Both the position numbers and the translations under genes were made by a program. 64,000 nucleotides of DNA from Fremontodendron californicum (taxonomy: Eukaryota; Streptophyta; Magnoliopsida; Malvales; Malvaceae), in contig JAULJL010000040.1 in the NCBI GenBank assembly GCA_030761205.1, forward strand, positions 15,012,603 through 15,076,602, read 5' to 3'. The notes below the pieces were generated by a model, which saw only the letters and a program-made list of their open reading frames with translations, searched no databases and had not been told where the DNA came from. This document shows positions 46,539 through 60,673 of the stretch, piece after piece (position 1 is the stretch's first letter; each line of letters opens with the position of its first letter).

Positions 46539-46820
46539 CTTCTATTATATTGAATTATTGGGACAGGCTATCGATTCCCGATTCAACCGATTCGGTCCGG
46601 CTTTTTTAACATTAAAGATACCTAAACCTGCTTAGAGAGCGTTAGTTCGGTTCAAGTAGAGGATTTGCACAAGCACGGCTTGCTTTTATCCTTTTGCTTG
46701 CTCAGAGGCATACATTTTTGGTTTAAGCTGGTAGTAGATCCCCTAAATTACCACTTAGAATGCTTGAAACTTGAAAGAGAATGAAATTTGGTCGGGAAAT
46801 TACAGGAAGGCTAATATAAG

Positions 46821-47030
46821 TAGACCTGCTCACGGGCCGGGCAGCCCGCCCGGCCCGGAACAGTTATTTTTATTATAATAATATTATTTTATTTAATTTT
46901 AATTATAAAAAAATAAAAAATTATTTTTTTATTCCAATGAACAGTGTTTCGGGCCTAAACGGGCGGGCCGGGCCTGGGCAGAGAAAATAAAAACCCGGGC
47001 CCGGCCCGGCCCGGCCCATGAGCAGCTCTA
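46821..47030. repeat. GC-rich hAT-type MITE
   Basis: The 210-bp element starts TAGACCTGCTCACGGGCC and ends GGCCCATGAGCAGCTCTA. Its ends are inverted repeats made of GGGCCGGGC blocks around an AT-rich centre. It is flanked by a perfect 8-bp duplication AATATAAG (46813-46820 and 47031-47038), the hallmark of hAT transposition. Confidence 0.9.
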
Positions 47031-48225
47031 AATATAAGTAAGATGGATGGCTTTCTTTCAGTGTAAATTCACTCCTTTTCCTCAAGTCCTGTATATACTT
47101 TCCCTTTAGTTGGACTCCGAAGAGAGTTCAAGCGTTTTACCAAAAAAGAAAAGTGAGTTTGAGCAAGTTTAGGTCATACAATTACAATAGCTAAATTCGA
47201 ATATAGAAAAACTCATTTAAAAAACTTCAAAGTTCCAAGTTTTAATATGTAACGACTTTGCACCATAGCATTTTCCTTTTTTCTTTATGCAAAAATCGAA
47301 TTAATAATGAAGACCATCAACCTTTCAATCACAAAATATATATAATGGATTTCAATCACAAAATATATAATGCATTAATATAAGGTTAAGAAAAACAGAT
47401 CGAAAGTCCGATTCTCGATCCAACCAGTTGGACTAGTCATTTCATTTAAATAATGATTTTAAATATTTTTTAAATATTTTTAATATTAAATAAATATTAA
47501 ATATAATAAATAATTAATAAAAATATGTAATTAGTTTAATGGCATGATCTTTAGTATAATTTTAAGAAGTTATGGATTCAAATCTTATCACTTACAAAAA
47601 TAATAATTTTTCCTGATTTTTTATCGATTATTTACAGGTTGAACCGATTTTAAGCTGATTCTTTATATAGCACCAAACCAAACAAACCTCCAATTCCTGA
47701 TTGAACCAATCCGATCGGTTAGTCCGGTCCGATTTTTTCAACCATGCATTACAGCATTAGTGCCTGGTAAAAGGAAATAAGGCCTTAAACTTCCTTTCTT
47801 TTTCTTCTCCATCAATCAAGTACATATAATCTCTTCACTCCTTGGTTCCACACACTAATACAATACTACTGCAAAAACTCATTCATCACTTGAACAGGGC
47901 ATTTCCCACATCAAACGACCCTCTACAGTATCATCGAGACATATGGTCGTTGGGTGGATTGGAGAGGGAGGAGAAATATATTTCACCAAAAGCTTTTATT
48001 ATAAATAGTCAGACAATCTCACACAACAACCAAAAAGGTTTCAAAATTAAATGCCTCAGCAACCAAATTGTCCAAAGCTAGGTCATTCTCAAGTGCAAAA
48101 TAGCACACAATAAAATTAGCCATAGGCATATTATCGGAAGTAATTTCAGAATGTTCTTTCTTGCATACATTTTTCGAAACAGACTGAACTAATTGCTCAA
48201 CGTAACCAGGCATCATCACCAATAA

Positions 48226-49791
48226 TCAACCCGTTCTCATTATGATGTGAACCCCGCTATCGGTATCCACAATGTCACTTATCTCACCAACCTTAAGACC
48301 ATATGTTGCATCCTCGAATGGCTTTTGCATCTGGCCTCGACCAAAAGGACCTGCACAAAAAAGTTTGTATGAGGTTTTGTTTGGATTATGGCTTGTAATG
48401 CTGGTACAAACTAACACAAGGTAATGGATAAATAACAATAATCAGAACTGGGGCATGTTCTTTGTAGGATATAGATAAAGAAAATTACACTAGTATAACA
48501 ATCTTTCAATAGATTGGCAGTATTCAATGTCAATAATTACATAAAATATATAGCATGACCATAATTGCAAAAAGTCCTAGAATTGAATCATAGGCTAACT
48601 TTCGTTGTGGAAGAACTAGTGTGCCTTGGAACCTTGGGATCAAATCCTGTAGTCAAAACTCCATCATGAATAAGAATTGAAGAGTTATTGGAAAAATTTA
48701 TAATATCCATTTCATTTATGTATAAAAGTCTACTTTTATCTTTATTTCTTTTTCAGAAGCACAAGATACAGAAGAAAAAAAACACAGGAAAAGGGCTTTA
48801 ACCAAGTAAGACAATTGCTGAAATATTACCACCATAAAGAATATGAAAGCAGATAACAGGCAAAGAAAATCAGATGTAAAGGGCTTTGTTAAAATTCTAA
48901 GCTTCTATGTGTTTTAAGTAAAATAAAATGCTATATCTCAATTGTCAAAACAAAGTTTCAGGTAATTTGGTTTGCCAGGTTAAAATCTTGACTTGCAAAG
49001 CAAAACACAGCCATTGAAATCAATAAGACTTTAATCCTTTAAAGCAATACACTAACACAGAAGCAAACTAATCAACAAAACTAGAGTTATTAACATATTG
49101 GATCTCTCTTAATCTCTTAAGCCTATGAATAACTCAACAACAATCTGTTGAGTAAACCAAGTTGACTATTACAGTTCCAATGGCAGGGGATCCCAAAATT
49201 CTAATATCTTTAAGGCTTAAAACCCTAATTCCACTTTACCTCAAAACTCTGTTTTTAAAATGTATTCCAAACGCTAGTAGTAACCAAAGTACCCCATTAA
49301 ACAAACCCATAACTAAATGACTCAATTGAGATTATCTTTTCAATCCTTGTATTAACTCAAAGCTTCTTTTTTTCCTCCCATAATTCAGATTCTGACAAGT
49401 TTCTAAGCAACCAAACAGCAAATAGAATTCAATTAAATAACAACTAAAGTTCCCAATGGGAGTCCTCTATTCTCATATCTAAAACTAAATCAGCAAAACC
49501 CTTAAAAAGCTTCAACTTTTGCACAGCAATCAAGTCAACAAACTCACCGAGATCCCCGCCGCGTTTAGCGGAGCTGCAATCGGAGTAGCGAGAGGCAACC
49601 TCGTCGAACTTAGCCTTGCCGGAAACGATGTCGTCGCGGAGGACTTTGAGTTGTGAGACAGCGGAGTCTCGGGTGGTGCTGGAGATGACGCGACCTTCTG
49701 GATCCTTCCAAGAAGCCTTACGACGAGAGCCTTGGTGCTTGATCAGTATGTGAGATGCCCTCACTTGATTGGCCGCCGTTGACGATGACAT
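48226..49791 (-). CDS. PIN1: Pin1-type parvulin peptidyl-prolyl cis-trans isomerase
   Basis: Two exons, 49791-49548 and 48350-48226, with a 1.2-kb intron, join in phase to 122 residues. This is close to Arabidopsis PIN1At (119), which like other plant Pin1 proteins has no WW domain. The parvulin fold is clear: [22 protein letters not shown] (substrate basic cluster in the second half), [21 protein letters not shown], then [23 protein letters not shown] and [14 protein letters not shown] at the C-terminus. The enzyme isomerises phospho-Ser/Thr-Pro bonds; PIN1At has been linked to MADS-factor regulation and flowering time. The ATG follows a purine/pyrimidine-rich leader, and the N-terminal MSSSTAANQ fits the family. 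Confidence 0.95.
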
Positions 49792-50165
49792 CTTGCTCTT
49801 CTTTCTTCCTCTTACAATCCGAATATCTTCGCAGCTTTTGAGAGACGGCAAAACAATGAAAGAAAAAAAATAAAACACAGTTATTTTAGACTTTGTGAAG
49901 AGAAAGAGGTATATTTATCTTCTAACGTGGCGTTCTCTCATTGGTGATAAAAATCAATTTAATTATCTTAAAATCTAATATAGTAATATTCTTTTTGTTT
50001 ATGAATTATAAGAGTATCGGCGAAGACTTAAAAAGTAGTGTATTTATGTTATTTTTATGTGTTATAATTATGTTTAAAATATTATATATTTATATAAATT
50101 TTGATACATTCGTATATTTATTTTATATTATATTTGTGTGTTTAAAATTTAACAATTTATAGTAC

Positions 50166-50490
50166 TGTTAGATTTCTATTTAAATGGTGGACTTATTTAC
50201 GTTATTGTAATGCCTTTGTTGTGCCAAGCCCCTTTAGTGTTTTTCCCATTTTTAGTATTGTTGTTCTTATCGTTAGGAGAAGCACCGAGAGAGAATGTTT
50301 TCTGGTTTATCCAGATTCTCGGAATACGGCTGAGGGGGGCGGGTTATTCTCCATTCTTTGTTTCTACCAATATACTGGTTTGGAAGTTTCATCACTGGTA
50401 TTAGATCCAAGATCTAGCATCAATGGCGGATGGTATGACTATGACGCCCCGTTTGCAGGAGGAGGTTCAGCGAAACCAACTGGACTTGAG
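50166..50490 (+). mobile_element. probable LTR plus gag-start fragment of an LTR retrotransposon
   Basis: A segment beginning TGTTAGATTTC and ending TTCATCA looks like a 230-bp LTR. It is followed by TGGTATTAGAT, a one-mismatch variant of the Met-tRNA primer motif, and then at 50422 by a short frame (MADGMTMTPRLQEEVQRNQL) like the start of a Gypsy gag. The frame stops where the next repeat begins. No second LTR was found. Confidence 0.4.
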
Positions 50491-50850
50491 ATAATAGCAG
50501 ATTGGATATTTATATTTTTTGTACTATACGAATCCACAAAACTGTTTTAAAATCCAAATCCTCAAAATATCCACATTTAATCCGCATATTACTATCCAAA
50601 TCCGAATTAAATAACATTATTCGTTAGATATCCAAATCCACTAAAAATCCAAATTCAACAAATCAATTTTTTTATAAAAAATAAATAAAAATATAAAATC
50701 AAACAAAATTTATATGTTTTACAAATAAACGGATTCGGATATCTAAATCTGCTATCCAAATCCGCAGAAGTAATGCAGATTCGGATAATAGATATCCAAA
50801 ATTTCATATCTGCATCCGCCTCTGAATCTACTACAGATAGTAATTCTAAT
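50486..50850. repeat. TCCGAATCC-rich element, copy 2
   Basis: Shares CGCATATTACTATCCAAATC, AAATATAAAATCAAACAAA and GGATTCGGATATC words with copy 1 in the same order. The ends are eroded. Confidence 0.65.
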
Positions 50851-51230
50851 ATAAGCTTCAACCGGAGTTTCAACAGTTGGGTACAAAGATTGAGCAGAGG
50901 TTTGAAGGAATTAAACATTCTCTAATATCCAAAAATGTCATTGCCAGCCATCTCTGCCTTACCTCTTATAACTTTCCCAAACCACCCAACTATTTTGGAA
51001 AACATCATATAAAGCATCATTATGAAAGGCTACATAGGGAACAAGGATCAGAAACATTGACATAAAACACTTTTGAGTAAAAACCCAAATTGAAAACATA
51101 AGCATCAAACAACTCCAAACAGTATTATTATATGAAAATTCAAACAAATTTTCTAGCATAAATGTGCTTAATAATCTTGAATGTAAATGTAAAGGCCGAA
51201 AGAACTAAAACAACAAGTAATACCCTACGC

Positions 51231-52580
<1,350 letters not shown>

Positions 52581-53914
52581 TCAGTGAAAGTGTCTGTGTT
52601 TGTGGCCGTCAGGAGACCTCTCTCTTGGAGGCGGCCGATGGAAGAGAGTAGTTAAATGGGGGTTGAAGGTTAGGGATTGGGATCTAACAAAAATATATAC
52701 AGTGATTTCTGATTTTAGGGTTTATAGATTAGCTTTTGGGCTTTTAGTTGTTTCGGTTTCGGGCTAAAAAAACAAGAGGAAATAATGGATTGTTGCCATG
52801 ATCTAGCTCAAAATCACCTTTTACGGCCCAATTACTCTTGGATAAATCTACAAACCTAGATTTAGGGACCCAAATATTAATTTCTAACCTAAAAAGTAAG
52901 ATTTTTTTAATTTTTTTTTTCCTCCTTAAATTTGTTAAAGTCACCGTACATTTTAATCTATCTATAATTATAGTGAATTCAATGTTCAAGAAACCTATAT
53001 AATAAAAAATTTATGAAATCTTTTAAGCTTTATATATTATTATGATTGAACTAAGAAATAACAAATATTGTTATGAATCTCAAATATTAGATTTTTCTTT
53101 TTCTACCAAACGGAGTCTAAATCTAAAAATGGTGTCAAAGCTTCATAGTTCCAACCCTCACACCATGTGTTTGAATTATCATAGTTAAAATACTAAAAAA
53201 ACTATTGAATTATTCTATTATTCTTATATAAGCCTCTTTATTTTTATTGTGCCAAAATAAGTTTTTATTTTTTGATTTGTATCCAAATAATAACCTATTT
53301 CGAATGAAATTTTGATTTATGTTAAGGGTTTATTTAGATATAAATGAAAGGTTGAGAGTCTATTGGGTATGAATTAAAAGTTAATTAAGAATTTATTTGG
53401 ATGTAAATTAAAGGTTAATGATTTATTTGGGTACAATAAAAGTATAAGGATTTATCTAGACAAAAATGATGAAGTTCGGGACTTTTTTTTTTTTTTTTAC
53501 CAATTATCATTAAACCATATAAAGAGACTTAAATAGTACATTGTTTTTATTTTTATTTATTTGATGTCATTAAATTACTAACTCTAAATTGTATAATGGG
53601 TTAGGTACATTGTTCATAAAAAAACCATTAAAATCCATCAACTTTTGGTTATGAAATAACTTAGACACATGCAACTATTGGGACAATTTATCTTACTTTG
53701 TTTAATACAACACATGCAATTATTAGAAAAAAGTAATGAAGGTTTCATAGCTTTGAAGCAACAAAGAGGTTAACGACAGTTGTACCAACCATGTGGTGAA
53801 AATTAATGTACTCCATCCATAAAACAGTGAAAGCCCCACACCTTTGAAAAATGAAATTAATTAAGCTAAACCATTAAAATAGAGTAAAAATTCTATAGGA
53901 TTCTCTCTAGAAGT

Positions 53915-54425
53915 ATAGTTTTAGTAGCGGATGAGATATTTATAATTTTTAAAATATTTAAATTTGATTAATTAACATGATATTTGAATTTATTTATTAT
54001 TTGAATATTATTATTTAAATTTAAATTAAATAGTAGTATCAGTCGGATATCAGATTTCGTTAAATATTCAAATTTTTAGTAATAAGGATTTGCATGCCAA
54101 AGTTCGAATCTTTACATAAGTATAAAATTTTGTATATTTTTATAAATATGTAAGCGAATATCATATTCGAATATCCAATTATATCCGTATAAGTAAAGCG
54201 GATTCGGAAAACAGATTTGCATATCCAATACTATCCTAACTAAAACCAAAACGAATTCGAATATCGGATATCCAAGATTTTCTATAGAATCTGTCATGGA
54301 TAGTAAATCTAATATCCAAATCTGAAAATTATCCGAATCTGTAATATCTGAATTTACAAAAATCAAATCAAATAATGTCATATATTCGATTTTTTGATAT
54401 CTATAGTCATCTTTATTTACACTCT
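53915..54425. repeat. TCCGAATCC-rich element, copy 3 (diverged)
   Basis: It carries AATAGTAGTATCAGTCGGATATC on one arm and ATTCGAATATCGGATATCC and TATCCGAATCTG words on the other, in mirror order to copy 1. The ends are approximate. Confidence 0.5.
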
Positions 54426-55155
54426 TCAATCAAACTATGCCAAATAAAATATTTTACACTTTTAAAATAAACTACTTCACATCCTAACATTTTTTCATTA
54501 ATATATATATCAGTATTTATTATTACATGCGAACGCATGTAAATATTCATTGATTTATCTATTTTTAATATATAATTGTATATTTTAAAAATAAATAAAA
54601 TGTATATTAACTTAAATATGTATTAGCATGTAAAGTTTGTTTTTTGTGCAAATTATATCAAATTATTATAAAATTTATTATTTTTAATATTAATGCAAAA
54701 TTATTTACGATAATTAAAAAATTAAATATAAATATTTTATTTATATCAAATAAATTGAAATTTTAAGGTTATTGAAAAATTAAAACTTTTAAGAAAAAAA
54801 ATTCATATAAATTTTTAATTATTTTTTATTCATTATCAAAATAATTCATTTAATGAAAATGTTTTAATAAAATTAATTTCTTACTTATAGATTAGATAAA
54901 TCTTATAATAATAAAAATATTTAAATAATAATTTAAAAATATAATAAAAAACAATAATTATTTTCGTCGTTCAAATTTTTTTCATATTCGTATTTATATA
55001 TATAAATATATATCCTTTCTCCTTTCAACTCAACCTTACAACTCTTTTCATCCCTTTAACATATTCAAATTCTAATCCAAAAACTTATATTTAACATTCA
55101 AATCATTCAAGTCCTAATAATATTTAAAATATTATATAAAATCTAAAACTTATTT

Positions 55156-55700
55156 GGGTAAATATGAAAAACATGCCCTCATAAGTAAGTTATTGTTAAA
55201 TGGTATAATAAATAAAAGTTATTTGAAAAAGAGAAATGAATAATTAGAAATTATTATAAAATATATTATAAAGATAAAATTACCCTTAATGAAAAATTTT
55301 ACTTTTTCTTTCTCTTTCATTAAGAAAATACTATTTTTTAAAAAATTTAATTGACAATAAATTTAAAAAATAAAATATTTAAATATATATTTTTTAAATT
55401 TAAAAAAATTTAGAAAATAAAGAAAAATTAATTTTAGGAATATTATTTTTATTATTTTAAATTTTTTAATTAAAAAAAGTAAATAAAAAATTTTAAAATT
55501 TATTTTTTAAAATTTATTTTTTAATTAAAAAGTAAATTAAAAAATAAAAGAAAAAGAGAAAAAAAAATTTATCAAGAATAATTTTATCTTTACAATATCC
55601 TTATAACAATTTTTAATTAATTATTTTTTTTTTCAAATAACTTTTATTTATTATATCATTTCACAATAACTTATTGATGGCATGTTTTTAATATTTACCC
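55156..55700. repeat. Mutator-type MITE with long terminal inverted repeats
   Basis: The 545-bp AT-rich element has inverted repeats of well over 60 bp, starting GGGTAAATATGAAAAACATG and ending in the near reverse complement. It is flanked by a perfect 9-bp duplication AACTTATTT (55147-55155 and 55701-55709). A 9-bp duplication and long inverted repeats are the marks of Mutator-like elements. No transposase is encoded. Confidence 0.88.
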
Positions 55701-56304
55701 AACTTATTTGTTCAAAACCAAATAAAATAAACTTATTTGCCCATACCAATCAAAGATACTCTGTTCAATCGGGTCCCCCAAGAAAGTAGAAACCAACTAA
55801 TTAAATCAGTCTTCGGCTCTTGGCACCTAAATTTTGTTCAATATTTTAAGAAATTCCCTTATAGGAAAAACTTTTGAATCTTGGCCGTTAATTCTATTCG
55901 ATCGCGCAAGTCAAACGGCCCACCAAGTGCGGTAACACGAGGCTTTTCATAGACCTAACTACACCAACGGACTCCACCTAGGAGCGGAGATGTAGCCCAT
56001 AATACACTGCCACGTGTCTGATGGGGACAAATGCGCAAATCAACGAAAATCAATTTCAATCAAAGCTTTTTAAAAGGTCAATCAATTGCATGATGACAAT
56101 ACGCCGTCGCTTTTTTTCCCATTTCAGGGAGCGTTTTAAAAGTGAGCCAACCCGCTCCTCCAACTGTCTTGTCTCTGTTCTTTCTCTCTTCACACTGAAG
56201 AAGGAAAACAAAATTAATAAAAAAAAAAGATTTTTTTTTGATTGATTTTTAACTCTTCAAATCAATTCTGGTTCAGTGATCGCCGATAATCTGCATTTCT
56301 TCCG

Positions 56305-56431
56305 GTAAGTTCAATTCAGCTTTTTTTTTTTTTCCCTTTCGTTTGACAAATAAAAGAGTTTATCTTTCTTTTTTTAATTTCATTGAAAGTTTTGCTCTTT
56401 CTTTCTTTCTTTTTTTCGATTATACATTCAG
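56305..56431 (+). other. probable 5' UTR intron of the filament-like gene
   Basis: TTCTTCCG is followed by GTAAGT, and a pyrimidine-rich tract ending ACATTCAG lies 20 bases before the start codon. Removing it gives a continuous leader. Predicted from splice signals only. Confidence 0.6.
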
Positions 56432-56451
56432 GGTATAATATATATTTTGAA

Positions 56452-59400
56452 ATGGACCGACGAGGTTGGCCATGGAAGAAGAAATCTTCCGAAAAAGCTG
56501 GAACTGACAAACATTCAGACGTATCAGATGGAACCAGTGCTTCATTGTCTTCCTTAGCTTCTCTTGGAGATCAGGTTAGATGTTTTCACTTAAGAAAGTC
56601 ATAAAATTAAACCATTTATGAAACTTATTCCTGATTATTTGGAGTTTGGGTTTTGTTCCGTTTTGCTGTTTGCTGACAGGAAAATTATAAGAAGGTAAAC
56701 TATGTTCAAATAACCATGGAATCTTACAAACATTTGACGGGGTTAGAAACTGAAGTTAACAAGTTAAAGGATCAAGTCAAATTATCTGAGAATGAAGTAA
56801 AGGATTTGAAAGGGAAGCTATCTGAAGCCCATTCAGAGATCAAATCTAAGGATGGTTTGATTAGCCAACATGCTAAAGTTGCTGAGGAAGCTGTTTCAGG
56901 TATGGGTTGGAAAATTATTTTCACTTGTAAATCTTCCATTAAAGAGTGATGATTGAGAAACTTTTATGTACTTTTTAGGATGGGAAAAGGCGGATGCGGA
57001 AGCTATTGCATTGAAACGACAACTTGAAACTGTTACTCTCTTGAAGCTATCAGTAGAGGATCGAGCATCCCATTTAGATGGTGCTCTTAAGGAGTGTATG
57101 AGACAGGTAAGGAATGTGAAAGAGGAAAGTGAGCAGAAATTGCATGATGTGGTTCTAGCCAAAACTATACAATGGGACAAAATAAAGCTCGGTCTTGAAG
57201 CGAAATTAGTTGAATTAGATCAAGGGCTTTTGAGGGCAGCAGCTGAAAACCAAGCACTTTCAAGGTCATTGCATGAGCGGTCGAATTTGATAGTTCAGAT
57301 CGAGGTAGAAAAATCTAAAGTAGAAGCTGAAATAGAACTTATGAAGGAAAACCTTGTGTCACGTGAGAAGGAAATAAGCTCACTGAAGTACGAGCTGCAT
57401 ATGGTTTCTAAGGAGCTTGAAATTCGCAATGAAGAAAAGAATATAAGTATGAGGTCTGCAGAAGCAGCAAACAAGCAACATTTAGTAAGTGTCAGCAAAA
57501 TTGCTAAACTAGAGGCAGAGTGCCAAAGATTACGTAGCCTTGTTCGTAAGAGGTTGCCAGGGCCAGCTGCATTGGCCCAAATGAAGCAAGAAATTGATAA
57601 TTGCGGCCGAGATTTTAGTGGACCTCAATCAAGAAAGAATGTAGTCAAGAATCCTAACCCAAATTTGTCTCCACAGATGGAATTTTCTTCTGGCAACTTG
57701 CTGCAATCCCATAAAGAGATTGATTATCTTGCTATGCGTTTGTTGGAGATGGAAGAGGAAACAAAGATGCTTAAAGAAGCTTTGGCCAGTCGCAATAGTG
57801 AACTGCAGGCTGCCAGAGACATGTGTGCTAAGACAAGTGTAAGGGTCAAGAGCTTAGAAGCACATATACAGGCCCTTAATCATCAAACAAGCTCCCCTAA
57901 GTCAATCATTGGGCACCCTGGTGGCGATCTTTCAAGTCAATATGCTAGCAATGCACCCAGTATCACTTCCCTGTCTGAAGATGGGATTGATGTGGAAGGA
58001 CGTTCAGCTGAATCTTTGATACCGGCAACCTCTGATGTCTCTCATTTGGGGATGGAGAAGAGTATTCATAAAGTTCACAAGCAAGAGAATTCAAGCTGCT
58101 TCGAATTGATGGATGACTTTCTGGAGATGGAGAAGTTGGCATGTCTGTCAAATGATGTTGGTGGAGCTAATGCTGGAAATTATGAAGCAGAAGATAATAC
58201 ATCAGGCAATGCTGTCAAAGGTCAGGACCTCTTCTGTGAGCAAGAGTTTGGTTTTAGTCCATCATCAAAGCAGGGTTCTTCAAGCGAAAGATCCTCAACA
58301 ATGGAGCTTCGGCAAGATGTGGAAAATCTGCCCTTCCTAAAGCTTCAGTCAATGATTTTTACGATTTTTGAGTCTCAAACTAATGACATGCATTTGGGAA
58401 AGGTTTTGGAGGATATCAAATGTGCTATGCTGGAAATACAAGGATCTCTGCCTCAGCACTCAGTCAACCATTTATATGAAGGAGTTCAAATAGGTTATGG
58501 TCCCTCCAATCAAAAGGGTGTACCTGGAGAGAGTTTGATATTCTTAGATCAAGAGAATATTACAAAACAAAATTTGGCATCTGCAATATCTCAGATTCAT
58601 CAGGTTGTACTATTACTTGGCAGAGAAGCAATGAGAGTTCAGGACCGTCATACTGATGGCCATGGGCTAAATAAAAAATTAGACAACTTCTCTGCCTTTG
58701 TTGATAAATTCGTATTCAACGAGAAGGGTTTGGTTGACTTCATCTTGAAACTTTCTCATGTTTTTGCTGAAGCTAATGAACTGAACTTTGTCCTGGGATT
58801 TAGGGGTTATGATAGAAATGCCAGCAATAATGATTACATAGACAAGGTTGCTTTGCTAGAGAATGAGGTTGTACAAGATAACCCATCAAAGCATGCATGG
58901 AGTGGAGGGTGCCACCATCTTCTTCATTACTGTCCCGACTCAGAGGTACTTCAAGATAGAATCTCGGATCCAAGTTTTCGACCCGATGTTACATCATGCC
59001 CATGCTTATTGAAAGAGCTGGAACAGCTGAAATTGGATAAAGAAAATATGGCAGTGGATCTTGCAAGAAGCACTGAAGATCTTGAAAATGCAAAGTTGCT
59101 GCTACGGGAAACAGAAAATAGTCTAACCGAACTGAAGTTACAGTTGGCTTCCTCTCAAAATCTCTACAGCCTGGCTGAAACTCAGCTGAAATGTATGACT
59201 GAGTCTTACAAATCACTTGAAGTGCGTGCGCAGGAGTTAGAAGCTGAGGTCAACCTTTTACAAGAAAAGTCAGCGAAGTTAGATGATGAACTACTAGAAG
59301 AAAAGAGACTTCATCAGGATGGCCTGGCTAGATGCAAGGATCTTGAGGACAAACTGCAAAGGTAAGCGATTAACTGTTCATAATTCTTGATGATACTGTG

Positions 59401-60673
59401 AGCAGATATGATCTTAATAGGCAATCAATTGACCAAATAAGGAAAAGAGAATTCATCAAATCAATGAACTAAAGAGCATTCCAAATGGATAAACGCTTCA
59501 ACAGTTGTTTTATTGGTGGTTATATTACATGAATCACTATCTTGTGTAGCATTATGTCTTCTAACTTTCTGTAAATACTCTGATTTTGTTAAAGGAACAC
59601 AACCTCCTTTGTATGTTCGTCATCAGCAATAGAAGATTCTGACATGAAGATCAAACAGGTATGTAGCATAATAATAACTTTGTTGGAGAACCTACTCAGA
59701 GAAAATATTAACCAAGAAAGTGTGGAAACTTATTATCAACCGGTGGTCTTTCGGAGATGCCATTCTAAGTTGACTTTAGGAGTGATTGATAGATATGCTA
59801 CCTCTTTGGCACTTCCTCTATATGCACTTTAGTTATATAGAATGTTTGTTATCTCCTCTTCTCGCCTATGTTGCTCCGACTCTTCATTTTCTTGGAGTAT
59901 CCGTGTCTGACACCCATGTTCAACCCATATTCGGATATGGGTATAGAGATATGATCCTCCAAAGACCCTCCAACATACATGGAAAATCTTAGAAAAAAAC
60001 TGAACATACCCATGTCGGACATATACCCGTATCCGACACTCACACCCGAGTCCGAGTAACATAGCTTTTTGCTTGACCTATTGTGTTCATCATCATATAA
60101 AGGCTGGAGGTTTGTTAATTGATCAGGATATTCCTTCCTTATTTGATGCTTTTGGAATGACTGTTAGCTTGAAAACTTTAGCTGAAAGTGTCTGTTCTGT
60201 CACTCTCTTGGCAGGAAAGAGAGATAGAAGATGCAGCACGAAAGCTTGCAGCATGCCAGGAGACCATTTACCTTCTTGGGAGGAAGTTGCAAGCTTTGCA
60301 CCCTCAGACAGAGAACCACCAGACTCGATATAGTGATAAGCTGCTGGTTGAAAGTTTAGTAGAAGGCAGACTGAATCATAGTGGTTCAAAGGCAGAGGAT
60401 ATTCGCCGCTCTGATGACTTTGATCACATTGAGACAAACAGTATAGCTTCTGCTGATGTGCAATCTCTGAGTGAGGATTCCTTGCGTTATAGTCATTCAA
60501 CATCAAGTCCCTTGGATATTGAGCCCAATCTTTTATTGAGGTCTTCAGTGAGTTCATCTCACCTCAATCATAGGCGTACCGAGTCAACATTCTCTGCTTC
60601 TACTCTTAAGCAAGAGAAACATTCACGTAGTTTTGGCCATCTTTTTTCTTTGAAAGGGAAGAATGGGCATTAG
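56452..60673 (+). CDS. filament-like plant protein (FPP, DUF869)
   Basis: Five coding exons, 56452-56574, 56680-56899, 56979-59361, 59595-59658 and 60215-60673, all GT-AG, join in phase to 1082 residues. The N-terminal MDRRGWPWKKKSSEK is the signature of plant FPPs. Long coiled coils follow, at about residues 45-270, 310-370 and 760-860, separated by Ser-rich linkers. The C-terminal block around LACQ/CQETIYLLGRKLQALHPQ is another conserved FPP segment, followed by a Ser-rich tail. FPPs are long coiled-coil proteins that bind the matrix-attachment protein MAF1 and the cytoskeleton or membranes, and one member takes part in xylem pit and cortical-microtubule patterning; the role here is inferred. 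The fourth exon is only 64 bases. The fourth intron contains a MITE-like insertion. Arabidopsis At4g36120 is the positional counterpart. Confidence 0.94.
59866..60064 (+). repeat. small MITE-like element, copy 4 (inside the filament-like gene intron)
   Basis: The longest copy of the family, 199 bp. It starts CTATGTTGCTCCGACTC and ends GAGTCCGAGTAACATAG, a near-perfect inverted repeat, with internal TCCGTGTCTGACACCC and GTCGGACATATACCCG words. It lies in the fourth intron, 150 bases before the acceptor of exon 5. Confidence 0.8.

Larger units (their letters stand above)
44801..48225. other. intergenic between the LINE and the Pin1-type gene
   Basis: Repeat-rich spacer. It contains a TCCGAATCC repeat (45336-45782), a long (AT)n tract (46483-46535), a GC-rich hAT-type MITE (46821-47030), and a diverged element at about 47392-47755 with CCAACCAGTTGGACT and CCGATCGGTTAGTCCGGTCC. 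The last 350 bases include the 3' UTR of the Pin1-type gene. Confidence 0.5.
49792..51230. other. intergenic between the Pin1-type gene and RPL8
   Basis: The head of the Pin1-type gene faces the tail of RPL8. The spacer holds a possible LTR-retrotransposon fragment (50166-50490), a TCCGAATCC-type repeat (about 50486-50850) and the RPL8 3' UTR (about 50930-51230). Confidence 0.5.
52581..56451. other. shared upstream region of RPL8 and the filament-like gene
   Basis: The two genes diverge from this 3.9-kb AT-rich spacer. Just upstream of RPL8 (52655-52760) are TTAGGGTTTATAG and GGGCTTTTAG words; AGGGTTT (telo-box) and GGGCY motifs are typical of plant ribosomal-protein promoters. Further right are diverged direct repeats of a GGTTAATGATTTATTTGG type (53300-53470), a TCCGAATCC element, and a MULE-type MITE. 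No additional gene seen. Confidence 0.5.
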
